Shown piece after piece: positions 1 through 8,025 of a DNA stretch of 64,000 nt. The stretch spans positions 124,001 through 188,000 of the forward strand of contig JAIOPH010000023.1 in assembly GCA_021414005.1 (NCBI GenBank). Direction: 5' to 3'. A program made the position numbers and the translations under genes. Below the pieces are notes generated by a model, which was not told where the DNA came from, made no database searches, and worked only from the letters and a program-made list of their open reading frames with translations. Each line of letters begins with the position of its first letter. The stretch's first letter is position 1. Source of the DNA: Chthoniobacter sp. Its GTDB lineage: Bacteria > Verrucomicrobiota > Verrucomicrobiia > Chthoniobacterales > Chthoniobacteraceae.

Positions 1-316
1 GGGTGCTGCCGGGCGCGGCGGCGAGGCGTTTGCCGTCGGCGCCGGTGGCGGCGTAGTACACGTAGAAGACGTCGGCTTTCGGGGTGCCGTCGTCTTTTAG
101 CACGGGGACGGTGCCGGTCTGCGCGAGGTATTTCACCTCCGCGCCGCCGAGGGTGACGACACCGGCGTGTTCTTTGGGCTTCTCTTCCTTGGCTTTGTCG
201 CCGGGTTCCTTTTTGTCGTCCTTCCTGGGCGTCTTGGCGTCGTCCGCCTCGGGCTCGGCGAAAGCGGGGCGCGTGAGCAGGAGGGTGAGGGCGAGGAGGG
301 CGGTGAGGCAGCGCAT
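1..316 (-). CDS. Exported serine-carboxypeptidase-like (S10) protein, N-terminal part
   Basis: Reading the minus strand from an ATG at 316 gives an open frame that leaves the window at position 1, so only about 105 residues are visible. It opens with a clear Sec signal peptide (MRCLTALLALTLLLTRPAFA), then a highly charged Lys/Asp/Glu linker, then a conserved-looking start of a mature domain (EVKYLAQTGTVPVLKDDG, then VFYVYYAA). That mature start resembles the beginning of secreted peptidase S10 (carboxypeptidase C-like) proteins, which would act on peptides outside the cytoplasm. The catalytic Ser-Asp-His are not in the window, so the family call is an inference. It is divergent from the restriction-modification island, with about 150 bp of apparently non-coding DNA between. 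Confidence 0.5.
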   Translation of the reverse strand, partial: MRCLTALLALTLLLTRPAFAEPEADDAKTPRKDDKKEPGDKAKEEKPKEHAGVVTLGGAEVKYLAQTGTVPVLKDDGTPKADVFYVYYAATGADGKRLAAAPGST

Positions 317-466
317 AATGCGGGATTTGTGCGCGGGTGGGGGAGGTTCGTCAATGGAATGGCGTGACGGGGAAAAAGGAGCGGCGTCTTCGCCATGTCG
401 GGCAAATAGCGCCCCGGGAGCCCGCGCCGCCTTGACCCCGCCGCCGCGTTTTCCCACCTTGCGCGC

Positions 467-526
467 ATGGCCGTGGCAAAACCCTCCTCCCTCGTCGATA
501 CCCGCGTCGTCTATTGCGGCGACAAT
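467..526 (+). pseudogene. 5' remnant of a site-specific DNA methyltransferase gene
   Basis: An ATG at 467 starts MAVAKPSSLVDTRVVYCGDN, which looks like the extreme N-terminus of large beta-class adenine methyltransferases (the family whose start runs ...LVDTRVIYCGDN and soon reaches a DPPF motif). After about 20 codons the similarity stops: the frame continues with Arg-rich sequence of no recognisable type and hits TGA at 602-604, and no DPPF motif follows. The matching 3' end of the same kind of gene is at 2011-2127, with a complete restriction-modification pair between. I infer one ancestral methyltransferase gene whose middle was replaced by the island. Confidence 0.6.
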
Positions 527-596
527 TTTCCGAGTCGACGGCGTCGTTCCGCCCCCCTATTCACCTCGGCGTCAACCGAGAGAAGCACGCACGAAA

Positions 597-1322
597 ATGT
601 TTGAGGAGTTACGCGAGAAAAACTTTGAGGTCTTAGCCTTGCACCATGCAGAGGCGATACTTACGCACGATATGGGCGGAGCTGTTTCGGAGATTGAGGC
701 AGCACTCTCTGAAGTGCGGATTCCTGTCGAGGAACTGGTCCGTGGCGGAGGTGGAGAGGGACAAGGAACCCAGCGTTTGCGCAAGGCGCTCGCTGCCTTT
801 GGGTGGAAGAAACACAACTTCCAAATTCAAAAAACCGTGGACGGCGTGCCGAAGGAATCCATTTCTCACGAGATCGACCATGTGAAAGCCTTTACTGGAT
901 CGACGTTCGCGCTCGAAATTGAGTGGAACAACAAGGATCCGTTTTACGACCGCGATTTGGAGAACTTCAAGCGACTCCACGCCGAAGGGGCGATCTCGAT
1001 CGGCGGAATCGTCACTCGGGGGAAGTCATTGCACGAAGGAATGCGAGATTTGATGGAACGTGTCGCCGAGAAACACGGCATCGACAACGTCGAGAAGTTG
1101 GCACCGTTCTACTCCCCGACTACTCGGCAAAAGCGCCTTTATGAGGCAGCGGAAGAACGCATGGGATCCTTCGCAAAAGGCTGGGCTCGGGCGTTTGTGG
1201 CGGATAAGTTCGGAGAAGCCACAACGCACTGGCGAAAACTCGATGATCGCGTAAGGCGTGGTGTCGGAAATCCGTGCCCACTGTTGCTGATCGGTCTTCC
1301 GATTGACGTCGTACAAGTCTGA
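597..1322 (+). CDS. BglII/BstYI-family type II restriction endonuclease
   Basis: This 241-residue protein is a predicted type II DNA endonuclease. The open frame extends far upstream, but the first Met that begins sensible sequence is at 597 (MFEELREKNFEVL), preceded by a purine-rich stretch. The core signature is HEIDHVKAF at about residues 91-99, then ALEIEWNNKDPFYDRDLENF at about 105-124, followed by GGIVTRG. This D94...E107-x-E109 layout, with acidic residues instead of the common E-x-K, resembles the active sites of the BamHI/BglII group, which cut GATC-centred hexamers. It lies 6 bp upstream of an adenine methyltransferase gene, the expected protecting partner. The recognition site cannot be read from sequence; RGATCY, AGATCT or GGATCC are family-based guesses. 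Confidence 0.8.
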   Translation: MFEELREKNFEVLALHHAEAILTHDMGGAVSEIEAALSEVRIPVEELVRGGGGEGQGTQRLRKALAAFGWKKHNFQIQKTVDGVPKESISHEIDHVKAFTGSTFALEIEWNNKDPFYDRDLENFKRLHAEGAISIGGIVTRGKSLHEGMRDLMERVAEKHGIDNVEKLAPFYSPTTRQKRLYEAAEERMGSFAKGWARAFVADKFGEATTHWRKLDDRVRRGVGNPCPLLLIGLPIDVVQV

Positions 1323-1328
1323 ATCCTT

Positions 1329-2012
1329 ATGTCCCAGATCACCCAAATCGTAGAACCCACCCCCGCAGACGATTTAGTTACGAAGGTCACGAGTCGTTTT
1401 TCCACAATTCTTGCGGATCCTCCTTGGCAGTTCCAAAACCGTACCGGAAAGGTCGCACCGGAACACCGCCGCTTGCTGCGTTATCCGACGATGGAATTGC
1501 AGGAGATTATGGACATGCCTATCGGCAAGGTCGCTGCCGCGCGATCGCATCTCTACCTTTGGGTTCCGAACGCACTATTGATGGAAGGACTCCAAGTGAT
1601 GAAAGCGTGGGGGTTCACCTACAAGTCGAACGTCGTTTGGTTCAAGGTGCGCAAGGACGGCGGGCCGGACGGTCGTGGGGTCGGATTCTATTTCCGCAAT
1701 GTCACGGAACTGATTTTGTTCGGCGTGCGTGGAAGCATGCGCACAGAAAAGCCCGGCCGCACGCAGGTGAACATGCTCGCCACGCGGAAGAGGGAACACT
1801 CCCGAAAGCCCGATGAGATTTTCGACATCATCGAAGCATGCTCGCCGGGGCCGTATCTCGAACTCTTCGCCCGCTTTCGGCGCCCGGGTTGGTCTCAGTG
1901 GGGCAACGAGGATGTGGAGAAAAACTCGGAATCCAACGTCGCCCATCGCAACGGCCACGTGGATCCGCAACTGCGTCTCTTGGAATCCCCGCGTGGTTAT
2001 CGCGGCAGGTAA
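1329..2012 (+). CDS. MT-A70 family DNA adenine methyltransferase
   Basis: This 227-residue enzyme should transfer a methyl group from S-adenosylmethionine to N6 of adenine in DNA. The catalytic DPPW motif is at residues 30-33, the usual N-terminal position for MT-A70 proteins. Further family features are the SHLYLWVPN block, GFTYKSNVVWFKV, the glycine-rich GVGFYFRNVTELILFG and the C-terminal PYLELFAR, where the SAM-pocket end of the fold lies. It starts 6 bp after the BglII-like endonuclease stop and almost certainly protects host DNA from it. The pairing is worth noting, because the classic BglII methylase is a cytosine-N4 enzyme, whereas this one is an adenine enzyme. Its stop codon overlaps the start of the methyltransferase remnant at 2011. 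Confidence 0.85.
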   Translation: MSQITQIVEPTPADDLVTKVTSRFSTILADPPWQFQNRTGKVAPEHRRLLRYPTMELQEIMDMPIGKVAAARSHLYLWVPNALLMEGLQVMKAWGFTYKSNVVWFKVRKDGGPDGRGVGFYFRNVTELILFGVRGSMRTEKPGRTQVNMLATRKREHSRKPDEIFDIIEACSPGPYLELFARFRRPGWSQWGNEDVEKNSESNVAHRNGHVDPQLRLLESPRGYRGR

Positions 2013-2127
2013 CACCGGCGACGCCGAGAGTGAGATCAGCCGCTTCTTCAAGCAAACCGGCAAGGTCATCGTCCCGCTGACCGTGCAGGAAATCCTAGAC
2101 GACCAAATCGCCCACAAGCTGGCCTGA
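2011..2127 (+). pseudogene. 3' remnant of the interrupted DNA methyltransferase gene
   Basis: In the frame ending with TGA at 2125-2127 the sequence reads NTGDAESEISRFFKQTGK, then VIVPLTVQEILDDQIAHKLA. This closely resembles the last ~35 residues of large methyltransferases that carry a restriction-like domain at the C-terminus (pattern ...EI.RFFK.TGK.I..LTV.EILDE.IA.KLA). There is no methyltransferase sequence in this frame upstream, because the MT-A70 gene ends exactly where the similarity begins. With the fragment at 467 it gives both ends of one gene. Non-functional as it stands. Confidence 0.65.
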
Positions 2128-2130
2128 GCG

Positions 2131-2330
2131 CGGCAGCCCGGAGGGCTGAAGGAGATTAGCCGGGGGTCGAGCGAGTCTGCGAGCGACCACCCCCGGAACC
2201 CGCGCCCCACACGGATGCGTCCCGGCAGGGGCGCGGGAAGTTCCGCCACCTCTTCAGGGTGGATTCCGTTGGTGGGCGGTGACCCCGGGTTTCACCCGGG
2301 GCTAATCTCCGAAAGCCCTCCGGGCTGCCG
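2131..2330 (+). repeat. 200-bp element with 31-bp imperfect terminal inverted repeats
   Basis: The segment 2131-2161 (starting cggcagcccggagggct) and the reverse complement of 2300-2330 match at 28 of 31 positions, the three mismatches being adjacent in the middle. Inside, at 2283-2301, is a perfect hairpin with 8-bp arms (ccccgggt / acccgggg) and a 3-nt loop. No convincing coding sequence occupies the element. It lies 3 bp after the methyltransferase remnant stop and ends 84 bp before miaB. The form fits a REP/MITE-like interspersed palindromic repeat; whether it is repeated in the genome cannot be seen here. Confidence 0.75.
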
Positions 2331-2414
2331 GACGGCGCGAACCGATGCTTGTGCCGGAGCTTTGCTTGGCGCGGGGTGGGGGATGGGGTAGGTTCCGCGC
2401 CCTTTTCCGCATCG

Positions 2415-3782
2415 ATGCCCAAAGTCTTTCTCAAAACCTACGGCTGCCAAATGAATGAACGCGACTCTGAGCAGGTCGCGCGCATGCTCGTGGCGCGCGG
2501 GCATGTGATGACGCCGCACGAAAAGGAGGCGGATGTAGTGCTGCTCAATACGTGCAGCGTGCGCGATTTGGCGGAGCAGAAGGCGCTGGGGAAAATGGGG
2601 CTGCTGGGGCGGCTGCGGGCGAACAAGCCGGAGATGATTTTCGGTTTTCTGGGCTGCATGGCGCAGTCGCGCGGGGAGGAGCTGGTGCGCGACATCGGGC
2701 ACGTGGATCTGGTGGTGGGAACGCAGAAGTTTCACAAGGTGGCGGACTACGTGGAGGAGCTGCTGGAGCGGAAGCGGGCGGTGCGGGAGCAACTCATGGA
2801 TGATGCGCGCTTTTCCATCGTGGATGTGGCGGAGGAGGCGGGCTCGCAGGAGACGATTCGCGAGCATGTGCTGAAGCCGAAACAGGCGACGGCATTCGTC
2901 TCGATCATGCAGGGCTGCAATATGCACTGCACGTTTTGCATCGTGCCGAGCACGCGCGGAGCGGAGCGCTCACGGGGCATCGCGGAGATCGTGCGGGAGG
3001 TGGAGGAACTGGTGGCGCGCGGGGTGAAGGAGGTGACGCTGCTCGGGCAGATCGTGAATCTTTTTGGCCGGCATGAGCTGGAGAAGGTGGGCGGGAAATC
3101 GCCCTTCGTGCAGTTGCTGGAAGCGGTGCATGCGGTTGAGGGGTTGCGGCGGCTGCGGTTTACGTCGCCGCACCCGATCGGGTTTCGCGAGGATTTGGTG
3201 AACGCTTTCGCCGAGCTGCCGAAGTTGATGCCGCATGTGCATCTGCCGATGCAGAGCGGCTCGGATCGCATCCTGAAGGCGATGCACCGCGGCTACACGG
3301 CGGAGAAGTATTTCGCGCTCACGGAGAAGCTCCGCGCGGCGCGACCGGACATCGCGATGACCACGGATGTGATCGTCGGCTTTCCCGGCGAAACCGACGA
3401 GGATTTCACGGCCACGCGGGAGCTGGTGGAGCGCGTTGGTTTCGATAATGCGTTCATCTTTCGCTACTCGCCGCGCCGGGACACGCCGGCGGCGGAAATG
3501 GGCGAACAGGTTTCCGAAGCGGTGAAGGAGGAGCGCAATAAGGAGATCCTCCGGCTGATTGACGCCTCGGCGATTGCCAAGGGCGAGGAGCTGGTGGGCA
3601 AGACGGTCGAGATTCTCTGCGAGGGTCGGAGCCGGACCAACGAGGATCGGCTGATGGGGCGTTCGCCCGGGAACAAGATAGTCATTTTCGACGGGGGCGA
3701 GCGGCACATCGGCGAATTCTTCGACGTGCGGATCGAGCATTCGAGCGGGTTCTCGCTCTACGCCGATCCGGCGGTGCTGTAA
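2415..3782 (+). CDS. miaB: tRNA-2-methylthio-N6-dimethylallyladenosine synthase MiaB
   Basis: This radical SAM enzyme adds the 2-methylthio group to i6A37 of tRNAs. The start at 2415 (MPKVFLKTYGCQMNERDSEQ) gives 455 residues, normal for MiaB; the longer upstream frame is GC-rich filler. The N-terminal UPF0004 domain holds the auxiliary-cluster cysteines (C11 in YGCQMN, then NTCSVR and LGCMAQ). The radical SAM cluster motif CNMHCTFC follows at about residue 177, then the conserved PSTRGAERSR, VHLPMQSGSD and VIVGFPGETDEDF blocks, and a C-terminal TRAM domain. One oddity is LLGQIVNLFG, where MiaB usually has LLGQNVNSYG. It appears to be a single-gene unit. Confidence 0.95.
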   Translation: MPKVFLKTYGCQMNERDSEQVARMLVARGHVMTPHEKEADVVLLNTCSVRDLAEQKALGKMGLLGRLRANKPEMIFGFLGCMAQSRGEELVRDIGHVDLVVGTQKFHKVADYVEELLERKRAVREQLMDDARFSIVDVAEEAGSQETIREHVLKPKQATAFVSIMQGCNMHCTFCIVPSTRGAERSRGIAEIVREVEELVARGVKEVTLLGQIVNLFGRHELEKVGGKSPFVQLLEAVHAVEGLRRLRFTSPHPIGFREDLVNAFAELPKLMPHVHLPMQSGSDRILKAMHRGYTAEKYFALTEKLRAARPDIAMTTDVIVGFPGETDEDFTATRELVERVGFDNAFIFRYSPRRDTPAAEMGEQVSEAVKEERNKEILRLIDASAIAKGEELVGKTVEILCEGRSRTNEDRLMGRSPGNKIVIFDGGERHIGEFFDVRIEHSSGFSLYADPAVL

Positions 3783-3862
3783 GCGGGGCGCGGAATTTTT
3801 TCGCGCGGCGCGCGGGCCGGGCACACCGGCTGCTAGTCAGGCACGGCAGCCTTCCATAACCA

Positions 3863-4366
3863 ATGAGCCAGTCCGCCACTCTCACCGCCGTTGATTTTGC
3901 CACAGACGCCACCGATTCGCCGGTGGACTCGCTCCCTTCGTCGCTGCGCCTGCACGAACCGACGGACGAAACCAAGACGAAAAAAAAGCGGGTGCTGCTG
4001 CTGGAGGATGATCCGGCGTTCAGCGAGATCATGACGGACTTTTTGAAAGAGAGCGGTTTCGACGTGGCGGCGGTGACGAACGGTGTCGAGGGCGTGCATC
4101 AAGTGCTGGCGGGCGATTTCGAGGTGATCCTCTGCGACATGATGATGCCGACGCTGCCGGGCGACATGTTTTTCCGAGCGGTGGAACGGATGCGTCCGCA
4201 TTTGTGCGACCGATTTGTTTTCATGTCCGGGCATCGGAATAACCAGAAGGTCAATGAATTCGTGGAAGGCGTGGATGGCACCATGCTGGTCAAACCTTTC
4301 CATGTGGATGATTTGCTGGAGGTCGTGGCCTTTATCGAGGTGCGGAGGCTCCTCATCGCGGCCTGA
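3863..4366 (+). CDS. Single-domain response regulator (receiver) protein
   Basis: This 167-residue protein is a CheY-like phospho-receiver with no output domain. A polar, probably disordered N-terminus of about 40 residues precedes the fold, which starts at KKRVLLLEDDP. The acidic pair is E48-D49-D50, the phospho-acceptor Asp is D92 in CDMMMP, the signalling Ser/Thr position lies in FVFMSGH, and the conserved Lys is K144 in LVKPF. Such proteins pass phosphate between histidine kinases and other partners, or act allosterically. Its stop is only 11 bp before a second receiver gene, so the two are probably co-transcribed. No kinase gene is adjacent; the only one in the window is at 53339. Confidence 0.88.
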   Translation: MSQSATLTAVDFATDATDSPVDSLPSSLRLHEPTDETKTKKKRVLLLEDDPAFSEIMTDFLKESGFDVAAVTNGVEGVHQVLAGDFEVILCDMMMPTLPGDMFFRAVERMRPHLCDRFVFMSGHRNNQKVNEFVEGVDGTMLVKPFHVDDLLEVVAFIEVRRLLIAA

Positions 4367-4377
4367 TTCCCGGCGCG

Positions 4378-4731
4378 ATGCGAGTCCTCGTCGCAGATGA
4401 CGACCGCGATATGGCGGCGGCGCTCGCGGACTGCGTGCTGGCCTGCGGGCACGAGGTGGTGGATACGGTGACGAGCGGTGGCCTGGCGGTGATTCAGAGC
4501 TTTGCGCGCCACGCGCCGGACGCCGTGTTGCTCGACATCCTGATGCCGCGCTGCAACGGCCTTACGGTCTGTCACGCGCTGCTCAGCCGGAAGCCGGACA
4601 CGCGGGTGGTTTTCATTTCGGGCAGCGTGGAGAGCGATCATCCGTTCGTGGAATCGTGCGGCGCGGTGGCTTGCCTGAGCAAACCGGTCAGCCTCGCGGA
4701 ACTGCGCGTGGCGCTCGGGGCGACGGCGTGA
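4378..4731 (+). CDS. Second single-domain response regulator
   Basis: A minimal 117-residue receiver domain. It shows the acidic cluster DDD near residue 7-9, the phospho-acceptor D53 in LLDILMP, the switch Ser in VVFISGS and the conserved Lys K102 in LSKPV. It follows the first receiver by 11 bp, so a shared transcript is likely. The two are only distantly alike, so this is not a recent duplication. Partner kinase and output are unknown. Confidence 0.87.
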   Translation: MRVLVADDDRDMAAALADCVLACGHEVVDTVTSGGLAVIQSFARHAPDAVLLDILMPRCNGLTVCHALLSRKPDTRVVFISGSVESDHPFVESCGAVACLSKPVSLAELRVALGATA

Positions 4732-4775
4732 AGGGCGGAGAAAACTCTCCCGCGGCGAAGCGTATTTCGCCCTTT
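4731..4775 (+). terminator. Weak candidate terminator after the receiver pair
   Basis: AAGGGCG at 4731-4737 can pair with CGCCCTT at 4768-4774, followed by a short TTCT run. The ~30-nt loop contains its own GC-rich mini-stem. The U-tract is poor, so this is only suggestive. Confidence 0.3.
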
Positions 4776-4809
4776 CTGAATCGTCGGCACTGCGGCTAAT
4801 TTTCCCCCG

Positions 4810-5718
4810 ATGTCCAGCGGCGCACCCGATCTACTCCAACTCGCCTTTTTCGGCGGCGCGGCCGTGCTCGTGGGGCTGAAAGCCTGGCACGGCTGGCGTG
4901 TCGGCATCGTGCGGCAGATCATCGGCGTGGTGGCGATGCTCGCGGCATATCTGGTGGGGCTCTTTGGCGGCGGGTTGGTCGGGGCCGCGTTGCGTGCGGT
5001 CTTTGATTTGCCCGAGAACGTCCTCGCGGTGGCGGGTTCGGTCAGCCTCGGCGTCGTGATTTATGCCGCGGTCAATTTGGTCGGCTCGATCCTTTTCAAA
5101 AAGACCGCGCAGCAGAGCGTCGCGATCGTGCGACTCGGCTACGGTCTTTCCGGCGCGTGCGTGGGTGCGATCTACGGGCTCTTCCTCGTGTGGATCGCCA
5201 TCGTCGCCATCCGCCTGCTCGGCTGCCTGGCCGAAACGCAAATCGCCGTGGCGCACAATCCGCACCTCACGCTTGGCAAGCACACGCCCAAACCGACCCC
5301 GCCATCGACTCCGCCGAGCGCCGTGGTACGCGGACTCGCCGACATGAAGCACTCGCTGGAAAGCGGGGCCGCGGGCGTGGTCGTGCAGCAGGTCGATCCC
5401 GTGCCCGGCACGCTCTACGGCATCCTTCACAAGCTCGGCCTGATGGTTTCCACTGAGCAAAACGTGAACCGCTTTCTCAGCTACCCCGGCGTGCAGCCTC
5501 TGCTCGCGCATCCGAAAGTCGCCGCGCTCCAGACGGACACCGAAATCACCCGCGACATCGTCCAGCGACGCTACCTCAGCCTCATGCGGAACCCGCGCAT
5601 CATCGCCGCCGCCAACGACCCGGAAATTGGCGCGCTCATGCGCGACTTCGAGTTTGAAAAGGCGCTCGACTACGCCATCCAGCCGCCCGAGCCGAAGGGC
5701 CGGAAGGGCGAGCGCTGA
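4810..5718 (+). CDS. CvpA-like membrane protein
   Basis: A 302-residue inner-membrane protein. Four hydrophobic helices fill the first ~130 residues (about 10-30, 36-60, 68-92 and 103-128); the signature GWRVGIVRQIIGVVAMLAAY between the first two is typical of CvpA/colicin V production-family proteins. The rest is a soluble, Pro-rich then helical tail rich in charged residues, longer than in canonical CvpA. CvpA proteins act at the envelope in stress resistance; their biochemical role is unsettled. It precedes gatB by 83 bp on the same strand, but nothing links their functions. Confidence 0.7.
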   Translation: MSSGAPDLLQLAFFGGAAVLVGLKAWHGWRVGIVRQIIGVVAMLAAYLVGLFGGGLVGAALRAVFDLPENVLAVAGSVSLGVVIYAAVNLVGSILFKKTAQQSVAIVRLGYGLSGACVGAIYGLFLVWIAIVAIRLLGCLAETQIAVAHNPHLTLGKHTPKPTPPSTPPSAVVRGLADMKHSLESGAAGVVVQQVDPVPGTLYGILHKLGLMVSTEQNVNRFLSYPGVQPLLAHPKVAALQTDTEITRDIVQRRYLSLMRNPRIIAAANDPEIGALMRDFEFEKALDYAIQPPEPKGRKGER

Positions 5719-5801
5719 TTGGTGATTGGTGACAGGTGATTGGAGTTGCCCCGGCGCGTTTCTTTCCCAATCACTATCCACCGCTCACCCATCAACTTCC
5801 C

Positions 5802-7256
5802 ATGTCTCTCATCCCCACCATCGGCCTCGAAGTCCACGTCCAGCTCAAGACGCGCAGCAAGATGTTCTGCGCCTGCCCGGTCGAGTATGGCGCGGGGCCG
5901 AACGCGCACACCTGTCCCGTTTGCCTCGGCTACCCCGGCGCGCTGCCGGTGATGAATGAGGAGGCACTGAAAATGAGCGCGCTCACCGGCCTGATGCTCG
6001 GCTGCGCCATCCCCGAGGTCTGCAAATTCGACCGCAAGAATTACTTCTACCCGGACATGCCGAAGAACTACCAGATCACGCAGTTCGACGCGCCGATCTG
6101 CCAGGGTGGCGCGGTGCCGCTGCACGATTTCGCGTATCCCAAGGACGCGCAGAAAAGCATCGCGCATCCGGGCAAAAAGGTGCGCCTCACGCGCATCCAC
6201 CTCGAGGAGGACGTGGCGAAATCGCAGCACTTTGAGACGAGCACCGGCATTGATTTCAACCGTGCCGGTACGCCGCTCATGGAGATCGTCAGCGAGCCCG
6301 AGATTGACACGCCGGAGGAGGCCTTCGCCTACCTCACCGCGCTCCAGCAGATCCTCGTCTATGGTGGCGTGAGCGACGCCGACATGGAGCGCGGCCAGAT
6401 GCGCTGCGATTGCAATGTGAGCGTGCGCCCCGAGGGCCAGGCCGAGTTGGGCGTGAAGATCGAAATCAAAAACATGAACTCGATCAGCGGTGTGCGTCGT
6501 GCGCTGGCCTATGAGATCGAGCGGCAAACCGCGGCGCTCCAGCGTGGCGAGACGCTCATCCAGTCCACGCGCCGCTGGGACGACGATGCAGGCCAGACCT
6601 TCCAAATGCGCGTGAAGGAATCCTCCCACGACTACCGCTACTTTCCCGATCCCGACCTGCTCCCGGTGAAAACGTCTGTCTTCATGGACGAAGTCCGCGC
6701 CCGCCGACCCGAGCTGCCCGCCGAGAAACGCGAGCGGTTTGTCACGCAGTTTGGCTGCACGGATTACGACGCCAGCGTGCTCGCGAGCGACCAGGCGCTC
6801 GCGGAATATTTCGACGCCGCCGCGAAGGGTGCGACCAAGCCGAAGAGCGTCGCCAACTGGATCATCAATGACCTCCTCAGCGCGCTCGCCGCGGCGGGGA
6901 AAATCATCGCCGACTGCCCCATCTCCGCCCACGCGCTCGACGAACTCGTGAACCTCATCGAAGCCGGCACCATCAGCAGCTCGCAGGGCAAAACCGTCTT
7001 CGCCGAGATGTTTGCCTCGGGCAAACCCGCCGCACAGATCGTCGAGGAGAAAGGGCTGAAGCAGGTCAGCGACCTCGGCGCGATCGAGGCGCTGTGCGAC
7101 CAGGCCATCGCCGCCAGCGCCAAGGCCGTGGCCGAATACAAGGCTGGCAAAGCGCAGGCCATCAACTCTATCAAGGGGCAGGTCATGAAACTGTCGCAGG
7201 GCAAAGCCAACCCCGTCGTCGTCAGTGAAATCCTGACCCGCAAACTCGCCGAATAA
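5802..7256 (+). CDS. gatB: Aspartyl/glutamyl-tRNA amidotransferase subunit B
   Basis: GatB is the kinase/transamidase subunit of GatCAB, which converts misacylated Glu-tRNA(Gln) and/or Asp-tRNA(Asn) to the correct amide forms. I start it at 5802 (MSLIPTIGLEVHVQL), giving 484 residues as usual; the upstream in-frame extension has no family similarity. Clear signatures are GLEVHVQLKTRSKMFC, CPVCLGYPGALPV, FDRKNYFYPDMPKNYQIT, RIHLEEDVAK, MRCDCNVSVRP and DYRYFPDPDLLP. The C-terminal GatB/Yqey helical domain runs from about residue 335 to the end. gatA and gatC are not nearby, so the complex is encoded at separate loci. Confidence 0.96.
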   Translation: MSLIPTIGLEVHVQLKTRSKMFCACPVEYGAGPNAHTCPVCLGYPGALPVMNEEALKMSALTGLMLGCAIPEVCKFDRKNYFYPDMPKNYQITQFDAPICQGGAVPLHDFAYPKDAQKSIAHPGKKVRLTRIHLEEDVAKSQHFETSTGIDFNRAGTPLMEIVSEPEIDTPEEAFAYLTALQQILVYGGVSDADMERGQMRCDCNVSVRPEGQAELGVKIEIKNMNSISGVRRALAYEIERQTAALQRGETLIQSTRRWDDDAGQTFQMRVKESSHDYRYFPDPDLLPVKTSVFMDEVRARRPELPAEKRERFVTQFGCTDYDASVLASDQALAEYFDAAAKGATKPKSVANWIINDLLSALAAAGKIIADCPISAHALDELVNLIEAGTISSSQGKTVFAEMFASGKPAAQIVEEKGLKQVSDLGAIEALCDQAIAASAKAVAEYKAGKAQAINSIKGQVMKLSQGKANPVVVSEILTRKLAE

Positions 7257-7266
7257 ACACCTCGCC

Positions 7267-7986
7267 ATGAAAACCCGCCTCATTGCCGCCACCCTCTGCC
7301 TCGCCCTTTTCGCCAGCGCCGATGCCGCCACCCGGCGCGGCGGCCGACCCGGCACCAGCACGGTGCCGCCGAAGTCGAAAATGATCGTCCTCCCGCCGCT
7401 GCCGCCCATCCCCGCTGTGCGCGACCGTGATCCCGGCAGCGAAATCATCAGCACCGATCTCAGCGGACGGGACCTTCAGTTTTTCACCAGCTCCATCGAA
7501 GCCGGCCTGCTCGTCGCCGCGCTCGGCGAACTCGCCAAAACCCGCGCCGAGGCCGGCGTGATCAAGGACGTGGGCTCCGCGCTCGCCCACACCCAGGGCG
7601 ACGAGAATCGTCAGCTCGTGAAACTCGCCAGCCTCAAGGGCGTCACCCTTTCCACCGCCGCCACCGCCCGCCAGACAGCGCTCACGGCGGATCTGGAAAA
7701 GCTCGCCGGCTCGAACTTCGACAAGGGCTGCATGGACGGCATCATCGCCGCGACCAAGGAGTCGGTGGCCGCCTACGAGGGCGCGGGCGAATCCAAGGAC
7801 GGCGACATTAAGAACTTCACCGAGCAGATGCTCCCCATCGCCAGGGAAAAACTCCGTCTCGCCGAGAAGATGACCGGTGCCGGCACCAAGGCCGCCAAAG
7901 CGCTCTTTCGCACCGGAGCCAAACCCGCCGGCGCACCCGTGGCCACGCCGGCTCCCGCGCCCGCCCCGATCACGCCGCCGAAGTAG
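7267..7986 (+). CDS. Exported DUF4142 (ferritin-like helical) protein
   Basis: This 239-residue protein has a signal peptide (MKTRLIAATLCLALFASADA), a Pro-rich linker to about residue 55, then a four-helix region of DUF4142 type: LQFFTSSIEAGLLVAALGELA, where the domain normally begins, then helices with regularly placed Glu/His/Lys. It ends in an Ala/Pro-rich tail. DUF4142 proteins are periplasmic and structurally ferritin-like, with no fixed biochemical role. It starts 10 bp after gatB and may be read through from it, then converges with the PDZ gene. Confidence 0.65.
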   Translation: MKTRLIAATLCLALFASADAATRRGGRPGTSTVPPKSKMIVLPPLPPIPAVRDRDPGSEIISTDLSGRDLQFFTSSIEAGLLVAALGELAKTRAEAGVIKDVGSALAHTQGDENRQLVKLASLKGVTLSTAATARQTALTADLEKLAGSNFDKGCMDGIIAATKESVAAYEGAGESKDGDIKNFTEQMLPIAREKLRLAEKMTGAGTKAAKALFRTGAKPAGAPVATPAPAPAPITPPK

Positions 7987-8025
7987 CTTTGCCGGGCCGG
8001 GCCGTTGTCGCCCTTCCGGGTTTAT

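Noticed and set aside
84..596. Upstream 171 codons of the BglII-like endonuclease frame
   Set aside because: Overlaps the divergent peptidase start and the methyltransferase remnant; no conserved sequence before 597.
5670..7454. 594-residue minus-strand open frame opposite gatB
   Set aside because: Shadow of the complete, motif-rich GatB reading frame; no family match.
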